DNA from: Cryobacterium sp. Y50
Lineage (GTDB): Bacteria > Actinomycetota > Actinomycetes > Actinomycetales > Microbacteriaceae
Assembly: GCF_002929805.1 (NCBI RefSeq)
Contig: NZ_PJJM01000103.1
Span: forward strand, 1 to 64,000
Length of the DNA: 64,000 bases
Direction of reading: 5' to 3'
Shown: positions 17,715-27,025 of the stretch, in pieces
Position numbering within the stretch: position 1 is the stretch's first letter
Layout: each line of letters starts with the position of its first letter
Made by a program: the position numbers and the translations under genes
Notes under the pieces: model-generated
What the model was told of the DNA's origin: nothing
What the model saw: the letters and a program-made list of their open reading frames with translations, nothing else
Databases searched by the model: none

Positions 17715-18007
17715 GCTTTACGCTCCTCCTCACGCGGGAAGCGGCATCAGGACTCTCCATTCTGGAAGCGAAACCACAACTGGTCGGCCGACTGAAGCGC
17801 GTGCGAACCGCGCTCGGTCGGCTGCAGCTAAACCCCGAAGATCCGGCCCTGCGCTCGCACAAGTACGTGTCGCTCGCGGGCAAGAAGGGCGAAGCCGTCT
17901 GGGACTCCTACATTGAGCACCGCACGCCAACGGCCGGTCGCATCTACTGGCACTATGGCCCAGGACTCGACCGCATCACCGTCGTGATCATAACGCCCCA
18001 TCCATAG
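17711..18007 (+). CDS. RelE/ParE-like toxin candidate
   Basis: 98-residue basic protein. The N-terminal LLLTREAASGL helix region, the HKYVSLAGKKGE segment in the middle and the C-terminal strands RIYWHYGPG and ITVVIITPHP fit the compact RelE/ParE fold of a family whose members nearly all end in ITPHP. Such toxins cut mRNA on the ribosome or act on gyrase; which applies here is unknown. It overlaps the antitoxin-like gene by 4 bp, and no other gene is in the unit. Confidence 0.65.
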   Translation: MSFTLLLTREAASGLSILEAKPQLVGRLKRVRTALGRLQLNPEDPALRSHKYVSLAGKKGEAVWDSYIEHRTPTAGRIYWHYGPGLDRITVVIITPHP

Positions 18008-18074
18008 CGCCGCCCGCCCGCGCCTACCCTCGCCCGAACGGGGTGGGTGCGCGGGTGCACCCGAGGTGGGGGCG

Positions 18075-18119
18075 CGCTACGGTAACCGGCGCAGCGGCTA
18101 CCGATATCGGGCGCGGTCA
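18075..18119. repeat. Dispersed repeat, copy A
   Basis: A 45-bp element about 80-85 percent identical to positions 42033-42077. Both copies lie between convergently transcribed genes. This copy has lost most of the hairpin seen in copy B. It occupies part of the 18008-18221 gap, which is otherwise GC-rich and featureless. Confidence 0.6.
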
Positions 18120-18221
18120 TGCGGGCAGCGGATGCCGCGCCAGCCGCTCAGACGCAGGAGCCTGCTCGCACCGCGCTCTGCTCGGTGCCTGCTCCTCGGT
18201 CGGCAGCTCGGTGCCCGCAGC

Positions 18222-19088
18222 TTAGAACGGGTTGAGCAGCCGGTGCAGAAACTGACGGGTGCGTTCGTGCTGCGGGCGCCGCAGCACCTGTTTAGGGTCG
18301 CCGTGCTCGACGATCGTTCCGCCGTCGACGAATGCGATCTCGTGGGCGACCTCGCGGGCGAATTCGAGTTCGTGGGTGACGATAACCATGGTCCACCCCT
18401 CGTCGGCGAGCTCCTTGATCAGGCGCAGCACGTCGCCGACCAGCTCCGGATCGAGAGCGGATGTCGGCTCGTCGAATAACAGAACCTGCGGCCGCAGGGC
18501 GAGTGCCCGAACGATTCCGACCCGCTGTTGTTGGCCGCCGGAGAGCTCGAACGGAAAGCTATGCCGTTTGTCGGTCAGACCGACCCGATCGAGCAGGGCG
18601 AGCGCCTCAGCGGTCACCTCGGCGGCCGGGCGTCGTTGCACTACCACCGGCCCCTCGATTACGTTCTGCAACACCGTTTTGTGCGGGAACAGGTTGTAGT
18701 GCTGGAAGACCATCGCCGACCGGTCGCGCAGGCCGGCCAGGTCTTTCGGTGAGGTTTTCGCCGCAAAATCAATGGTCATCGGGGCGGCCGAGCGCTCGCC
18801 CCGACCCGCAGCTGAACCGCCCGGACCCCGGTCACTCGTGCTGGCGGCAGCGACGTCGATCGTGCCGCCGTCGGGCAGTTCCAGCCCGTTCAGGCAGCGC
18901 AAGATCGTGGTCTTGCCCGAGCCGGACGGGCCGATCAGAGCTAGCACCCGACCGCGACCGACAGTGAGGTCCACCGACTTCAGGACCCGGTTGCTGCCGA
19001 AACTCTTCTGCAGGCCGCGCACGCGCAGCAGGGGGGTGGCATCCGTTGTGCCGGAACTCACACTGGCGGACAGGTCAGCGGGCGACAT
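18222..19088 (-). CDS. Polar amino-acid ABC transporter ATP-binding protein
   Basis: About 288 residues. Walker A IGPSGSGKTTILR, Q-loop MVFQHYNLFPH, signature LSGGQQQRVGIVRAL and Walker B VLLFDEPTSALDP are all intact, of the GlnQ/TcyC type that energises polar amino-acid import. A 30-residue Gly/Ser-rich insert sits between Walker A and the Q-loop. ATG 19088 overlaps the permease end; an upstream in-frame start at 19109 is possible. Third gene of a binding protein-permease-ATPase operon. Confidence 0.9.
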   Translation of the reverse strand: MSPADLSASVSSGTTDATPLLRVRGLQKSFGSNRVLKSVDLTVGRGRVLALIGPSGSGKTTILRCLNGLELPDGGTIDVAAASTSDRGPGGSAAGRGERSAAPMTIDFAAKTSPKDLAGLRDRSAMVFQHYNLFPHKTVLQNVIEGPVVVQRRPAAEVTAEALALLDRVGLTDKRHSFPFELSGGQQQRVGIVRALALRPQVLLFDEPTSALDPELVGDVLRLIKELADEGWTMVIVTHELEFAREVAHEIAFVDGGTIVEHGDPKQVLRRPQHERTRQFLHRLLNPF

Positions 19089-19743
19089 AGCGGTCCAATC
19101 GCTTCTCAAGAAAACCCTGACCGGTCGAGAGGACCAGGCAGATTACCCAGTAAATCAATGCAGCTTCGAGGTAGACCAGCATGAACTCATTGCTGAAGGA
19201 TGCGATCTGCTGCGCCTCGCGAAAGAGCTCGGTGACAAGGATCACGGAGGCTAGTGACGTGTCTTTGACCAGACTGATGAACGTATTCGACAGCGGCGGC
19301 ACCGACACGCGGGCAGCCTGCGGCAAAATGATACGGGTGAGAGCCCGATTACGCGACATGCCGATCATGTAGGCGGCCTCCCACTGGCCTTTCGGCACCG
19401 AGAGAATCGCGGCCCGGATGACCTCGGCGGCGTATCCGCCGACATTGATCGAGAACGCCACGATAGCGCTCGGCCACGGGTCGATGAGCACTCCGATCGA
19501 CGGCAGCCCATAGAAGATCACGAACAGTTGCACCAGCAGGGGAGTGCCGCGCACGATCGAAATGTAGCCGCGGGCAATGCTGGAGAGCGCGCGCTTCGAC
19601 GACAAGCGCATAAGAGCCAGTACGAGCGCAAGCACGAGTCCGATCGCAAACGACGTGAGAGCGAGCGGAATCGTTCCGCGCACTGCACCGTCAAGCAACG
19701 GCCAGAGCGAACTGACGAACAACTCCCAATAAGGCTCGATCAT
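19075..19743 (-). CDS. Polar amino-acid ABC transporter permease
   Basis: 222-residue HisM-type permease with about five membrane helices. The EAA loop reads GQWEAAYMIGMSRNRALTRIILPQA, abbreviated here to its hallmarks EAA and the later ILPQA; it docks on the ATPase. It lies 12 bp after the binding-protein gene and overlaps the ATPase gene. The pair probably forms a homodimeric permease because only one permease gene is present. Confidence 0.9.
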   Translation of the reverse strand: MIEPYWELFVSSLWPLLDGAVRGTIPLALTSFAIGLVLALVLALMRLSSKRALSSIARGYISIVRGTPLLVQLFVIFYGLPSIGVLIDPWPSAIVAFSINVGGYAAEVIRAAILSVPKGQWEAAYMIGMSRNRALTRIILPQAARVSVPPLSNTFISLVKDTSLASVILVTELFREAQQIASFSNEFMLVYLEAALIYWVICLVLSTGQGFLEKRLDRYVAR

Positions 19744-19755
19744 AGATTAGTTCGG

Positions 19756-20544
19756 TTACTGGCTGACGTCGGCGCCGAAGTACTTATCAGAGAGCTCGGC
19801 GAGCGTTCCATCATTGCTGAGGGTCGCCAGCGCTTCACTCACGGCGTCAGCCAGGGCGGTGCCATCCTTCGCGAAGGCGAACGCACTCTCGGAGCGCTCC
19901 TCGGTCTCGGCCGCGATCTTCAGGTTGTCGGCACCGTTGGTCTTCTGGTAGTCCAGAAAGGTCAGCTTGTCGTTGACCGTGGCATCCACCCGGCCCTGTT
20001 CGACCAGGGCGACAGACTGGGCCCAGCCTTCGATGGACTGAACGTTTGCGCCGCTCTCGGTGGCCAGGGTGTACCAGTTGCTACTCAGTGACTGCGCCGT
20101 GGTCAGGCCGTCAAGGCTCGAAAACGAGGTGATCGACGTGTTGTCGGCGGGAACCACGATGACACCGGTGGAGTAAGTGTATGGCGTCGAGAACGCGTAC
20201 GCATCTAGGCGCTCCGGGGTGATCGACACTTGGTTGGCGATGGTGTCCCAGCGGCCGGCGGTGAGGCCGGCAAAGATGCCGTCCCACTGGGTTTCTTCGA
20301 ACGCGACGTCGACGCCCAGCTCGGCTGCTACAGCACGGGCGACCTCAACGTCGTAGCCGGTCAGTTCGCCCGAGCCGCCTTCGTGGAACGAGAACGGCCG
20401 GTAGGTGCCCTCTGTGCCGATCGTGAGGGTGCCGGAGTCGAGCACGCTGGTCAGTGAATCGTCGGTGGCGCTTGAGGCGGAGCAACCGGTGAGGGTGAGA
20501 GCGACGACGCTGAGCAAAGCGGCCGGAATGAATTTGAACTTCAT
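19756..20544 (-). CDS. Amino-acid ABC transporter substrate-binding lipoprotein
   Basis: 262 residues. The signal peptide ends in a lipobox, LTLTGCSAS, with Cys21 for lipid anchoring. The mature part has the SBP_bac_3 pattern: IGTEGTYRPFSF at the start, GYDVEVARAVAAELG, and a terminal LSDKYFGADVS. The AQSLSSNWYTLA segment resembles cystine-binding TcyA/TcyJ proteins, so cystine is a reasonable but unproven substrate. First gene of the operon. Confidence 0.87.
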   Translation of the reverse strand: MKFKFIPAALLSVVALTLTGCSASSATDDSLTSVLDSGTLTIGTEGTYRPFSFHEGGSGELTGYDVEVARAVAAELGVDVAFEETQWDGIFAGLTAGRWDTIANQVSITPERLDAYAFSTPYTYSTGVIVVPADNTSITSFSSLDGLTTAQSLSSNWYTLATESGANVQSIEGWAQSVALVEQGRVDATVNDKLTFLDYQKTNGADNLKIAAETEERSESAFAFAKDGTALADAVSEALATLSNDGTLAELSDKYFGADVSQ

Positions 20545-20623
20545 GAAAAGGAACGCCTATCGAACTAGGTTGGGGTCGTGTTGCACCCGAATGGTGCGGA
20601 GGCCGCGGATAGCGCTCTACTCA

Positions 20624-20655
20624 GAATAACAAGGAGCCGCAAGCTCCAATTATTC
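20624..20655 (-). terminator. Hairpin terminator after recQ
   Basis: GGAGC/GCTCC stem (20633-20637 with 20643-20647) extended by outer arms GAATAA/TTATTC. On the minus strand the stem is followed by TTGTTATTC, so it can end recQ transcription before the amino-acid transporter operon. Confidence 0.6.
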
Positions 20656-20675
20656 CGGATACGCCCGATATCAGA

Positions 20676-22835
20676 CTACGAGCGCAAGGCCAGGGTAAAG
20701 GGCAGCACTGCCGAGGCACCGTGCTGGCGCAGCAGGCGGGCGGCCACGGTCACGGTCCACCGGCTGTCGGCCAAGTCATCGATGAGCAGAATGGGGCGCC
20801 CGGTGAACGGTGCGAGGGCCTCGGCGAGGTCAGGCCCCACCGTGAACTTCTCCCAGACCCCTGATAACCGGTAGGCGCTGTTACCGCCCGGCTCGCCGGT
20901 CGGGCCGCCGTTCGCCCAATTCAGGGCGCCCAGCCACGGCAATCGGCCGACCTCAGACAGCGATTGGGACACCGAATCGATCAGAAGTGGATGCCGCCGC
21001 GACGGTATCGAGACAATGGCCGCCGGCCGCTTCGCCCATCCCCACTCGGCGAGTACGCGCACACAGGCGGCCAGCATGGCGGGCGGGGCTGCGACATCCG
21101 CTGCACCGGTGGCGAAAACGTCGCGCAAGGGGCCGCCCCAGCCGAGGTCGGTCAACCGAGCCAGCGCGCGGCCAGGCTCGGCGTGTTCGGTGAGCGGAAT
21201 CTTGCCGGTGGCCAAAACGCCGAGGCTGCTCATGCCGGTGGGCCATTGGGCGCGCGCATCGATGGCGACGCCCACCCGGTCGAGCGTGCGCGCCGCCGTG
21301 GCCGCTGCTCCCTCGGCCAGATCGACCGGATACCAGGGGCCCCGGCAATTGTCGCAGCGGCCGCAGGGCACGGCGGTATCGTCGTCGAGGGCGCGCTGCA
21401 GAAACTCCATGCGACAGCCGGTGGTGTTCTCGAATTCGAGCATGGACCGCTGTTCGCCGAGTCGGGCAGTGGCGATGCGCTCGTAGCGTTCGGAGTCGTA
21501 GACCCAAGGCTGCCCGGTGGACTGCCAGCCGCCCTTGACCCGGTGCGCGGCGCCGTCGACGTCGAGCACCTTGAGCAGCAGTTCGAGCGGGGTACGCCGA
21601 AGGTCGACCCTGGCCTCGAGGGCCGGCGTCGACAGCGGGGCGCCGGCGGCTTCAAGCGCGCCGATCACGGCGAGGGCTTTCGCCTGGTTGGGCATCGAAG
21701 CGGTCGCGAAATAGTGCCAGATGGCCTCGTCTTCGGCGCCGGGTAGCAGCAGCACGTCGGCCGAGGCGGTAGCCCGGCCGGCGCGTCCTACCTGCTGGTA
21801 ATACGCAACGGGGGAGGAGGGCGCCCCCAGGTGCAGCACGAAGCCCAGGTCGGGCTTGTCGAAGCCCATGCCCAGGGCGCTCGTGGCGATGAGCGCCTTG
21901 ACTTGGTTGGTCTTGAGCAACCCTTCGGATTCCTCACGTTCAACCGTGTCGGTTTGCCCGGTGTAGGCGCGCACCGCATGGCCGGCCTCCCGCAGCAACC
22001 GGGCGGTGTCTTCTGCCGCCGCCACGGTGAGGGTGTAGATGATGCCGCTACCCGGCAGATCTCCGAGATGGCTGAGTAGCCAGGCCAGCCGCGCACGTGA
22101 GTCGGGCAGGCGCAGCACGCCGAGGCGCAGCGACGAACGGGCGAGCGGGCCGCGAATCGTGACGACTTCTGCGGTTTCCGCCGCCGTGCCGACACCGGTG
22201 CTGGCTTTGTCGAAACCAGCGGCGACCCTGCCCACCTGCTCCGCGACATCCTGCACGACCCGGCTGTTGGCGGTCGCCGTCGTGGCGAGCACCGGAACGC
22301 CTTTCGGCATCTGGGCGATCAGGTCGCGCAGGCGACGGTAGTCCGGGCGAAAGTCGTGGCCCCAGTCGGAGATACAGTGTGCTTCATCGACCACGAGCAG
22401 CCCGACGCGGGCGATCAAAGCTGGCAGCTGCTCATCGCGGAAGGACGGGTTGTTCAGCCGTTCGGGCGACACCAGCAGCACGTCGACCTCGTCGGCGTCG
22501 AGCTGACGCAAAACGTCGGTCCACTCGTGCGCGTTCGACGAGTTGATCGACACCGCTCGTACCCCGGCCCGAGCCGCCGCGGCAACCTGGTCGCGCATCA
22601 GGGCGAGCAGCGGCGAGACCAGAATGGTGGGGCCGGCCCCCCTGCGTCGCAGCAGCAGAGTCGCCACAAAATATACGGCTGATTTACCCCACCCGGTGCG
22701 CTGCACGACGAGTGCCCGGCGCCGCTGGTCCACCAGGCTCTCGATCGCCTCGTACTGTCCGTCGTGAAAGTCGGCGTCCTCCCGACCCACCAGGGTGCGC
22801 AGAATGGCCAGAGCGGACGCGCGGGTGTCGGTCAT
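20676..22835 (-). CDS. recQ: RecQ-type DNA helicase with phosphoribosyltransferase-like tail
   Basis: 719-residue superfamily 2 helicase. Motif I is QRTGWGKSAVYF (Lys51), motif II VVDEAHCISDWGHDF is the RecQ aromatic-loop form, and motif VI is QVGRAGRA. A zinc-binding region ends in CGRCDNC at about residues 500-505. After it comes a tail unlike the usual winged helix/HRDC pair: near the end, ILLIDDLADSRWT has the shape of the PRPP-binding loop of type I phosphoribosyltransferases, followed by a predicted helix and strand. It unwinds DNA in recombination and repair; the tail's role is unknown. It is transcribed alone, with its own terminator. Confidence 0.88.
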   Translation of the reverse strand: MTDTRASALAILRTLVGREDADFHDGQYEAIESLVDQRRRALVVQRTGWGKSAVYFVATLLLRRRGAGPTILVSPLLALMRDQVAAAARAGVRAVSINSSNAHEWTDVLRQLDADEVDVLLVSPERLNNPSFRDEQLPALIARVGLLVVDEAHCISDWGHDFRPDYRRLRDLIAQMPKGVPVLATTATANSRVVQDVAEQVGRVAAGFDKASTGVGTAAETAEVVTIRGPLARSSLRLGVLRLPDSRARLAWLLSHLGDLPGSGIIYTLTVAAAEDTARLLREAGHAVRAYTGQTDTVEREESEGLLKTNQVKALIATSALGMGFDKPDLGFVLHLGAPSSPVAYYQQVGRAGRATASADVLLLPGAEDEAIWHYFATASMPNQAKALAVIGALEAAGAPLSTPALEARVDLRRTPLELLLKVLDVDGAAHRVKGGWQSTGQPWVYDSERYERIATARLGEQRSMLEFENTTGCRMEFLQRALDDDTAVPCGRCDNCRGPWYPVDLAEGAAATAARTLDRVGVAIDARAQWPTGMSSLGVLATGKIPLTEHAEPGRALARLTDLGWGGPLRDVFATGAADVAAPPAMLAACVRVLAEWGWAKRPAAIVSIPSRRHPLLIDSVSQSLSEVGRLPWLGALNWANGGPTGEPGGNSAYRLSGVWEKFTVGPDLAEALAPFTGRPILLIDDLADSRWTVTVAARLLRQHGASAVLPFTLALRS

Positions 22836-23071
22836 CCTTCAAGGGTGCCAGATACCACCGACAGTGCGGTCCGCCTTCGGCTCTGGGTATGCGCGGACAG
22901 CGACGCCTGTCAGCTGCTCGACTCACACAAAATCGCGTGGAGAGTCCATTCCGGTCGGCGTCCGCGCGCGTACTGTTCTGGTATCGCTAGATCGCGGCCG
23001 GGTATCTCAATCGAATAGCTCTGCATGCAGGTGGTCTGGCTGTCGTCAACGCCGGGCTTGCAGACAACGCG

Positions 23072-23365
23072 ATGTTCATGTTTGAGCTCATGGGGCCGGT
23101 TCTCGGTTTCGGTGACACTGACAACCCCGCAGTGAGCGCAAATTATCTGCGTCAGTATCGGCAGTTTTACGCTTTGGCGGCAGTCTCAGTATTCATCATG
23201 GCACTCGCTTATATCGTGGCGAGTTTCGCTATCTCGCACCTCGACGGCACGGATGCCGCCAGCATCATGTGCGGCACGCATCTTCGCTCATTCGTCCTGG
23301 CGAATCAGTCCTTTGGATTCGGTGGTTACCGTGGGCGTGTGTTCGGTCATTGTGCTGGTCGGTGA
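23072..23365 (+). pseudogene. Possible membrane-protein remnant
   Basis: A 97-codon frame, open from about 22990 though without a better start, that encodes one clear membrane helix (ALAAVSVFIMALAYIVASF) and then loses character. It may be the end piece of a lost membrane protein or chance coding. The flanking bases 22836-23071 (upstream of recQ) and 23366-23623 hold nothing else I can name. Confidence 0.3.
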
Positions 23366-23623
23366 TCCATGCGGGTAGAGCTTGCTCATGACGACGACCC
23401 GAGCGCCCGTAGCGGATGCTGAGGGAATCGCCCGACGCTGTGCAACACACCCACCGAACCAACACACTCACCCCCGAACCACCCCGGCGCACGTAAAGGG
23501 GTTGCCCTGCCTTGGCGCTGGCAGGCGAGACTTCCGCGCGGATGGTCGGTTTGTGAGCGGGTCACAGCGCGTGTCACGGGGTATCCGTCGCCTTTCAGCG
23601 GAATCGCTCAGTAGGCTCGGTGG

Positions 23624-24361
23624 GTGAACGTGATTCAGGAGATCGAGACCCGACTGCCGGAACAAGCGGTCGTCGGTTTTCGCCGACTCCTCGGCCAGGC
23701 TCGGGTGGGTGACCCGATCCTGCTGCAGGAACGGGCAATGGCGCGCATGGTCGTGCAGGCGCAGTGGATTTTAAACCGGGTCGGCACCGACGGCATCCGT
23801 TTGACTCAGGCCGGACACCTGCCGCCGGCCGTCGTCGTGGAGGCGGCTGCCGAGCTCGACTGGGGCTGGCCGATCAGCGTCAACCGCGAAGTGCACTTGC
23901 GACCTTTGCAGGAACTGCGCGGGCATCTGCGCGACATCGGGCTGTTGCGCGTTCACAAGGGGATGCTCGTGCTCACCAAAAAGGGTCGCGCCCTCACCGG
24001 GAATCCGCGCGAGCTTTGGTGGCACCTCGCCCGCACTATTCACCACAGTCGGACTGCCGCCGTGAGCGATGCCACCCGACTGCTGCTGCTGTTCGTCGCG
24101 ACCCGCGGCCTCACCCGACGCGAAGACTATCTGGTGACCCTCGCGCGTGCACTCGGCTCGCTTGGCTGGGTGCAGTCCGATGGTCAGGAACCGACGACGG
24201 AGTCGGTCTGGCACCTCGTCGACACCAAATGGCGCCTGCTCAACCGGCTCAGCGTCTTCGAACAGACCGATGCCTGGCACGGTGACCGTAGCGCTGTCAC
24301 CGTTGGCGGCGCGGCCTTCGCCCGAGCCGCTCTGCAGTCCGAGGCGCCGGCCGCCGGGTAG
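23624..24361 (+). CDS. Conserved-type hypothetical protein
   Basis: 245 residues, no signal or membrane helix. The middle, with LTQAGHLPPAVV, GLLRVHKGMLVLTKKGRAL and LWWHLART, resembles the C-terminal part of actinobacterial plasmid pRiA4b ORF-3-like proteins and has winged-helix character, but this is recall, not a search. GTG 23624 is the first start; GTG 23630 is equally possible, and neither has a strong ribosome site. Function unknown. Confidence 0.65.
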   Translation: MNVIQEIETRLPEQAVVGFRRLLGQARVGDPILLQERAMARMVVQAQWILNRVGTDGIRLTQAGHLPPAVVVEAAAELDWGWPISVNREVHLRPLQELRGHLRDIGLLRVHKGMLVLTKKGRALTGNPRELWWHLARTIHHSRTAAVSDATRLLLLFVATRGLTRREDYLVTLARALGSLGWVQSDGQEPTTESVWHLVDTKWRLLNRLSVFEQTDAWHGDRSAVTVGGAAFARAALQSEAPAAG

Positions 24362-24409
24362 ATCATGCCCGCGGCATCCGCTGCCCGACCTGAGTGGTTG
24401 GATGGAGGA

Positions 24410-25708
24410 ATGGATGCAACGCCTGACTACATCGCCGATTTCTCTGCCTTTCTCCAAGCGTCGCCGTCGTCGTATCACGCCGCCGCCGAAGTGGCCCGGC
24501 GCCTCGACGCGGTCGGCTTCACCCAGCTGAGTGAGTCAGATAACTGGACCGATGCTGCCGAAAGCACTGGCTTCTACGTCTTGCGTGACGGCGCCGTGAT
24601 CGCCTGGTCCCTACCCGCCGACGCCGGGCCGACCAGCGCCGGTCGAACTGCCCCGTTTCGCATTCTCGGCGCGCATACCGACTCCCCGGGGTTCAAGCTC
24701 AAACCGAAGCCCACGATCGGCTCGCACGGCTGGCTGCAGGCCGGAGTCGAGGTTTACGGCGGGCCACTGCAAAACTCCTGGCTCGACCGCGAGCTTGAAC
24801 TCGCCGGCCGACTGGTCACCCGCGATGGCACCGAACATTTGGTGCGCACCGGGCCATTCCTGCGCATCCCGCAGCTCGCCGTGCACCTGGACCGCGAGGT
24901 CAACAACGGCCTCACCCTCGATCGGCAACGCCACCTTACGCCGGTCTTCGGCGTCGGCGATGCTTCCGAGGCCGACTTGGTTGCGCACCTGGCCGGTCTG
25001 GTCGATATCGCGGCAGCGGATGTCGCCGGCTACGACATCCTCACCGCCGACACCAACGCGCCGGCCATCTTCGGTCTCGGCAATGAGTTGTTCGCCGCCG
25101 GGCGCCTAGACAATCTCTCCTCGGTGTACGCGGGCCTGCGCGCCCTGATCGCGACCAGTGAACAAACCACCGGCCCGATCAGCGTGCTCGCTGCTTTCGA
25201 CCACGAAGAGCTCGGCTCGCAGTCGCGCTCCGGCGCGAGCGGCCCACTGCTCGATGACATTCTCACCCGGATCGGCGCTGGCCTGGGCGCATCCGTCTCG
25301 GAGCGACTGCAGGCTTACGCCGAGTCGTGGTGCCTCTCGGCCGATGCCGGTCATGCCGTGCATCCCAACTACCCCGAGCGCCACGACCCGGCCAACACGC
25401 CCATTCTCGGCGGCGGCCCGCTGCTCAAAATCAATGCCAACCAGCGTTACGCGACGGATGCCCATGGTGCGGCACTGTGGGCGCGTACCTGCGCCCAGGC
25501 CAACGTCGAGTACCAGGAATTCGTCTCCAACAACACGGTTCCCTGTGGTTCGACCATCGGACCACTGACCGCGACCCGCCTCGGAATTCGCGTCGTCGAC
25601 GTTGGAGTGCCGTTGCTGTCGATGCACTCCGCGCGGGAACTCTGCCACGTCAACGATCCACAGGCGCTCAGCGCGGCCATAGCTGCGTTCTTCGTGCCCG
25701 AGATGTAA
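24410..25708 (+). CDS. M18-family (aspartyl) aminopeptidase
   Basis: 432-residue zinc aminopeptidase that removes N-terminal acidic residues from peptides in the cytosol. Metal and catalytic motifs appear in order: LGAHTDSPGFKLKPK (His89, Asp91), GRLDNLSS, FDHEELGS, HAVHPNYPERHDP and the final SMHSARELCH. ATG 24410 begins the family homology, but its GGAGGA (24404-24409) touches the start codon, so start choice is unsure; an ATG at 24365 would add 15 residues. Confidence 0.92.
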   Translation: MDATPDYIADFSAFLQASPSSYHAAAEVARRLDAVGFTQLSESDNWTDAAESTGFYVLRDGAVIAWSLPADAGPTSAGRTAPFRILGAHTDSPGFKLKPKPTIGSHGWLQAGVEVYGGPLQNSWLDRELELAGRLVTRDGTEHLVRTGPFLRIPQLAVHLDREVNNGLTLDRQRHLTPVFGVGDASEADLVAHLAGLVDIAAADVAGYDILTADTNAPAIFGLGNELFAAGRLDNLSSVYAGLRALIATSEQTTGPISVLAAFDHEELGSQSRSGASGPLLDDILTRIGAGLGASVSERLQAYAESWCLSADAGHAVHPNYPERHDPANTPILGGGPLLKINANQRYATDAHGAALWARTCAQANVEYQEFVSNNTVPCGSTIGPLTATRLGIRVVDVGVPLLSMHSARELCHVNDPQALSAAIAAFFVPEM

Positions 25709-25763
25709 CCGGTCGTTGGACAGGCATCCGCTCTCGAATTTTTCATTGGCGACGAAACTCAAG

Positions 25764-26072
25764 GTGGCACACGCTCAGGCCGCAGTCGCGCATAAAGTGC
25801 GCAACAACAATGTCGCCATCTCCATCGACAAGTTGGGTCAGGAGCGGTTGCTGATGGGGCGCGGGCTAGGGCTCCAGCTGCAACCGACCGATACGGTCGA
25901 CTCGGCCATCGCATCGCCTACTTCAACGAGCACCTCGTTCAGGTCGGTGAAGTCATCGCCGACGGCATTTTCATTCTCGACCGGTACAAGAAAGAAGTCC
26001 TTCGACTGGTATACGAGGTTATCTCGTCGAACGTCGCGCGCCTCACTCGCCAGCGTCGAGACAATCGTTTAA
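25764..26072 (+). pseudogene. Remnant of a BglG/LicT-type antiterminator
   Basis: The frame from GTG 25764 encodes VRNNNVAISID, then LGQERLLMGRGLGLQ and a DTVD, which is the CAT RNA-binding domain of BglG/LicT antiterminators with its NNNV and MGRGLG hallmarks. Coding sense is lost soon after 25905; the next 140 bp read as a coherent peptide only in another frame (YFNEHLVQVGEVIADGIF). No PRD domains follow. This is most likely a deleted and shifted gene. It fills most of the 25709-26134 gap. Confidence 0.6.
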
Positions 26073-26134
26073 ACTTTGTGGGTGGCCTGCGGTACGTGTT
26101 TTCGTGTCAGAGACCACCTCGTTTGGAGTAACAC

Positions 26135-26992
26135 ATGAACTCCCCGCGCATCGCGTTCCTCGACGTGGACGGCACCCTCATCGATTCCGGAGAGGTCATC
26201 GCCCCGTCCACCATCGAGGCGGTACGCACCGCCCGCAAAAACGGGCACCTCGTTTACCTCAGCACCGGGCGAGCATCGGTCGAGATCTACCCCGCCATTC
26301 GTGAGATCGGATTCGACGGCACGATCAGCGCCGGCGGCGGGTTCGCCGAAGTCGGGGACGAGCTCGTGATCGCCCGCACGATGCCCGAGGCAGCGGTGGC
26401 GCGCATGGTCAGCTTCTATCAGGAGTCCGGATTCGACTTCTACCTGCAGTCCCTCGACCAGCTGTACCCGAGTCCAGGAGTGCGCGCGCGTTTCGCGACC
26501 TACCTCGCGGACGACCTAGAACGCCGCGGCGAAACCCGTACTGAACTGCTCTCTGTCACCGACCGAAACGAACACGCGGCGCTAAAAGCCTTCGCGAACG
26601 TGCGCCCGCTCAGCTATACCGGGATCGCAAAGTCGGTCTTCCTCGCCGCCGACCCGACGGCGTACGACCGCGTGGCCGAGGCCCTCAGCTCGGATTTCCA
26701 CGTGATCACCGGCACCATCCCGCACATGGGCACGGGCAGCGGCGAGGTGACCTACGGCGGGGTGAACAAGGGCAGTACGATCCTGCTACTTCTCGAACAC
26801 CTTGGCATCCAGGCAGAATCCGCGATCGGTATCGGGGACAGTACCAATGACCTCGAAATGTTGCAGGTCTGTGGAGTAGGCGTCGCCATGGGCAACGCGA
26901 CCGACGAGGTCAAGATGCACGCCGATGAAGTCACCACCGCAGTGCTTGACGACGGTGTCTGGAATGCCTTCCGTCGCCACGGTTTGATCTGA
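26135..26992 (+). CDS. Cof-type HAD-IIB sugar phosphatase
   Basis: 285 residues. HAD motif I FLDVDGTLI gives Asp10 and Asp12, motif II YLSTGRA, the motif III Lys lies in NKGSTILLLLEHLGI, and motif IV GIGDSTNDLEML. The large C2 cap of the IIB class fills the middle. Such enzymes dephosphorylate sugar phosphates and related metabolites; the substrate is unknown. GGAG lies seven bases before ATG 26135. Single gene. Confidence 0.88.
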   Translation: MNSPRIAFLDVDGTLIDSGEVIAPSTIEAVRTARKNGHLVYLSTGRASVEIYPAIREIGFDGTISAGGGFAEVGDELVIARTMPEAAVARMVSFYQESGFDFYLQSLDQLYPSPGVRARFATYLADDLERRGETRTELLSVTDRNEHAALKAFANVRPLSYTGIAKSVFLAADPTAYDRVAEALSSDFHVITGTIPHMGTGSGEVTYGGVNKGSTILLLLEHLGIQAESAIGIGDSTNDLEMLQVCGVGVAMGNATDEVKMHADEVTTAVLDDGVWNAFRRHGLI

Positions 26993-27025
26993 CCGAGAAA
27001 GATCTGATCGAGGCGCGGGCTGAAA

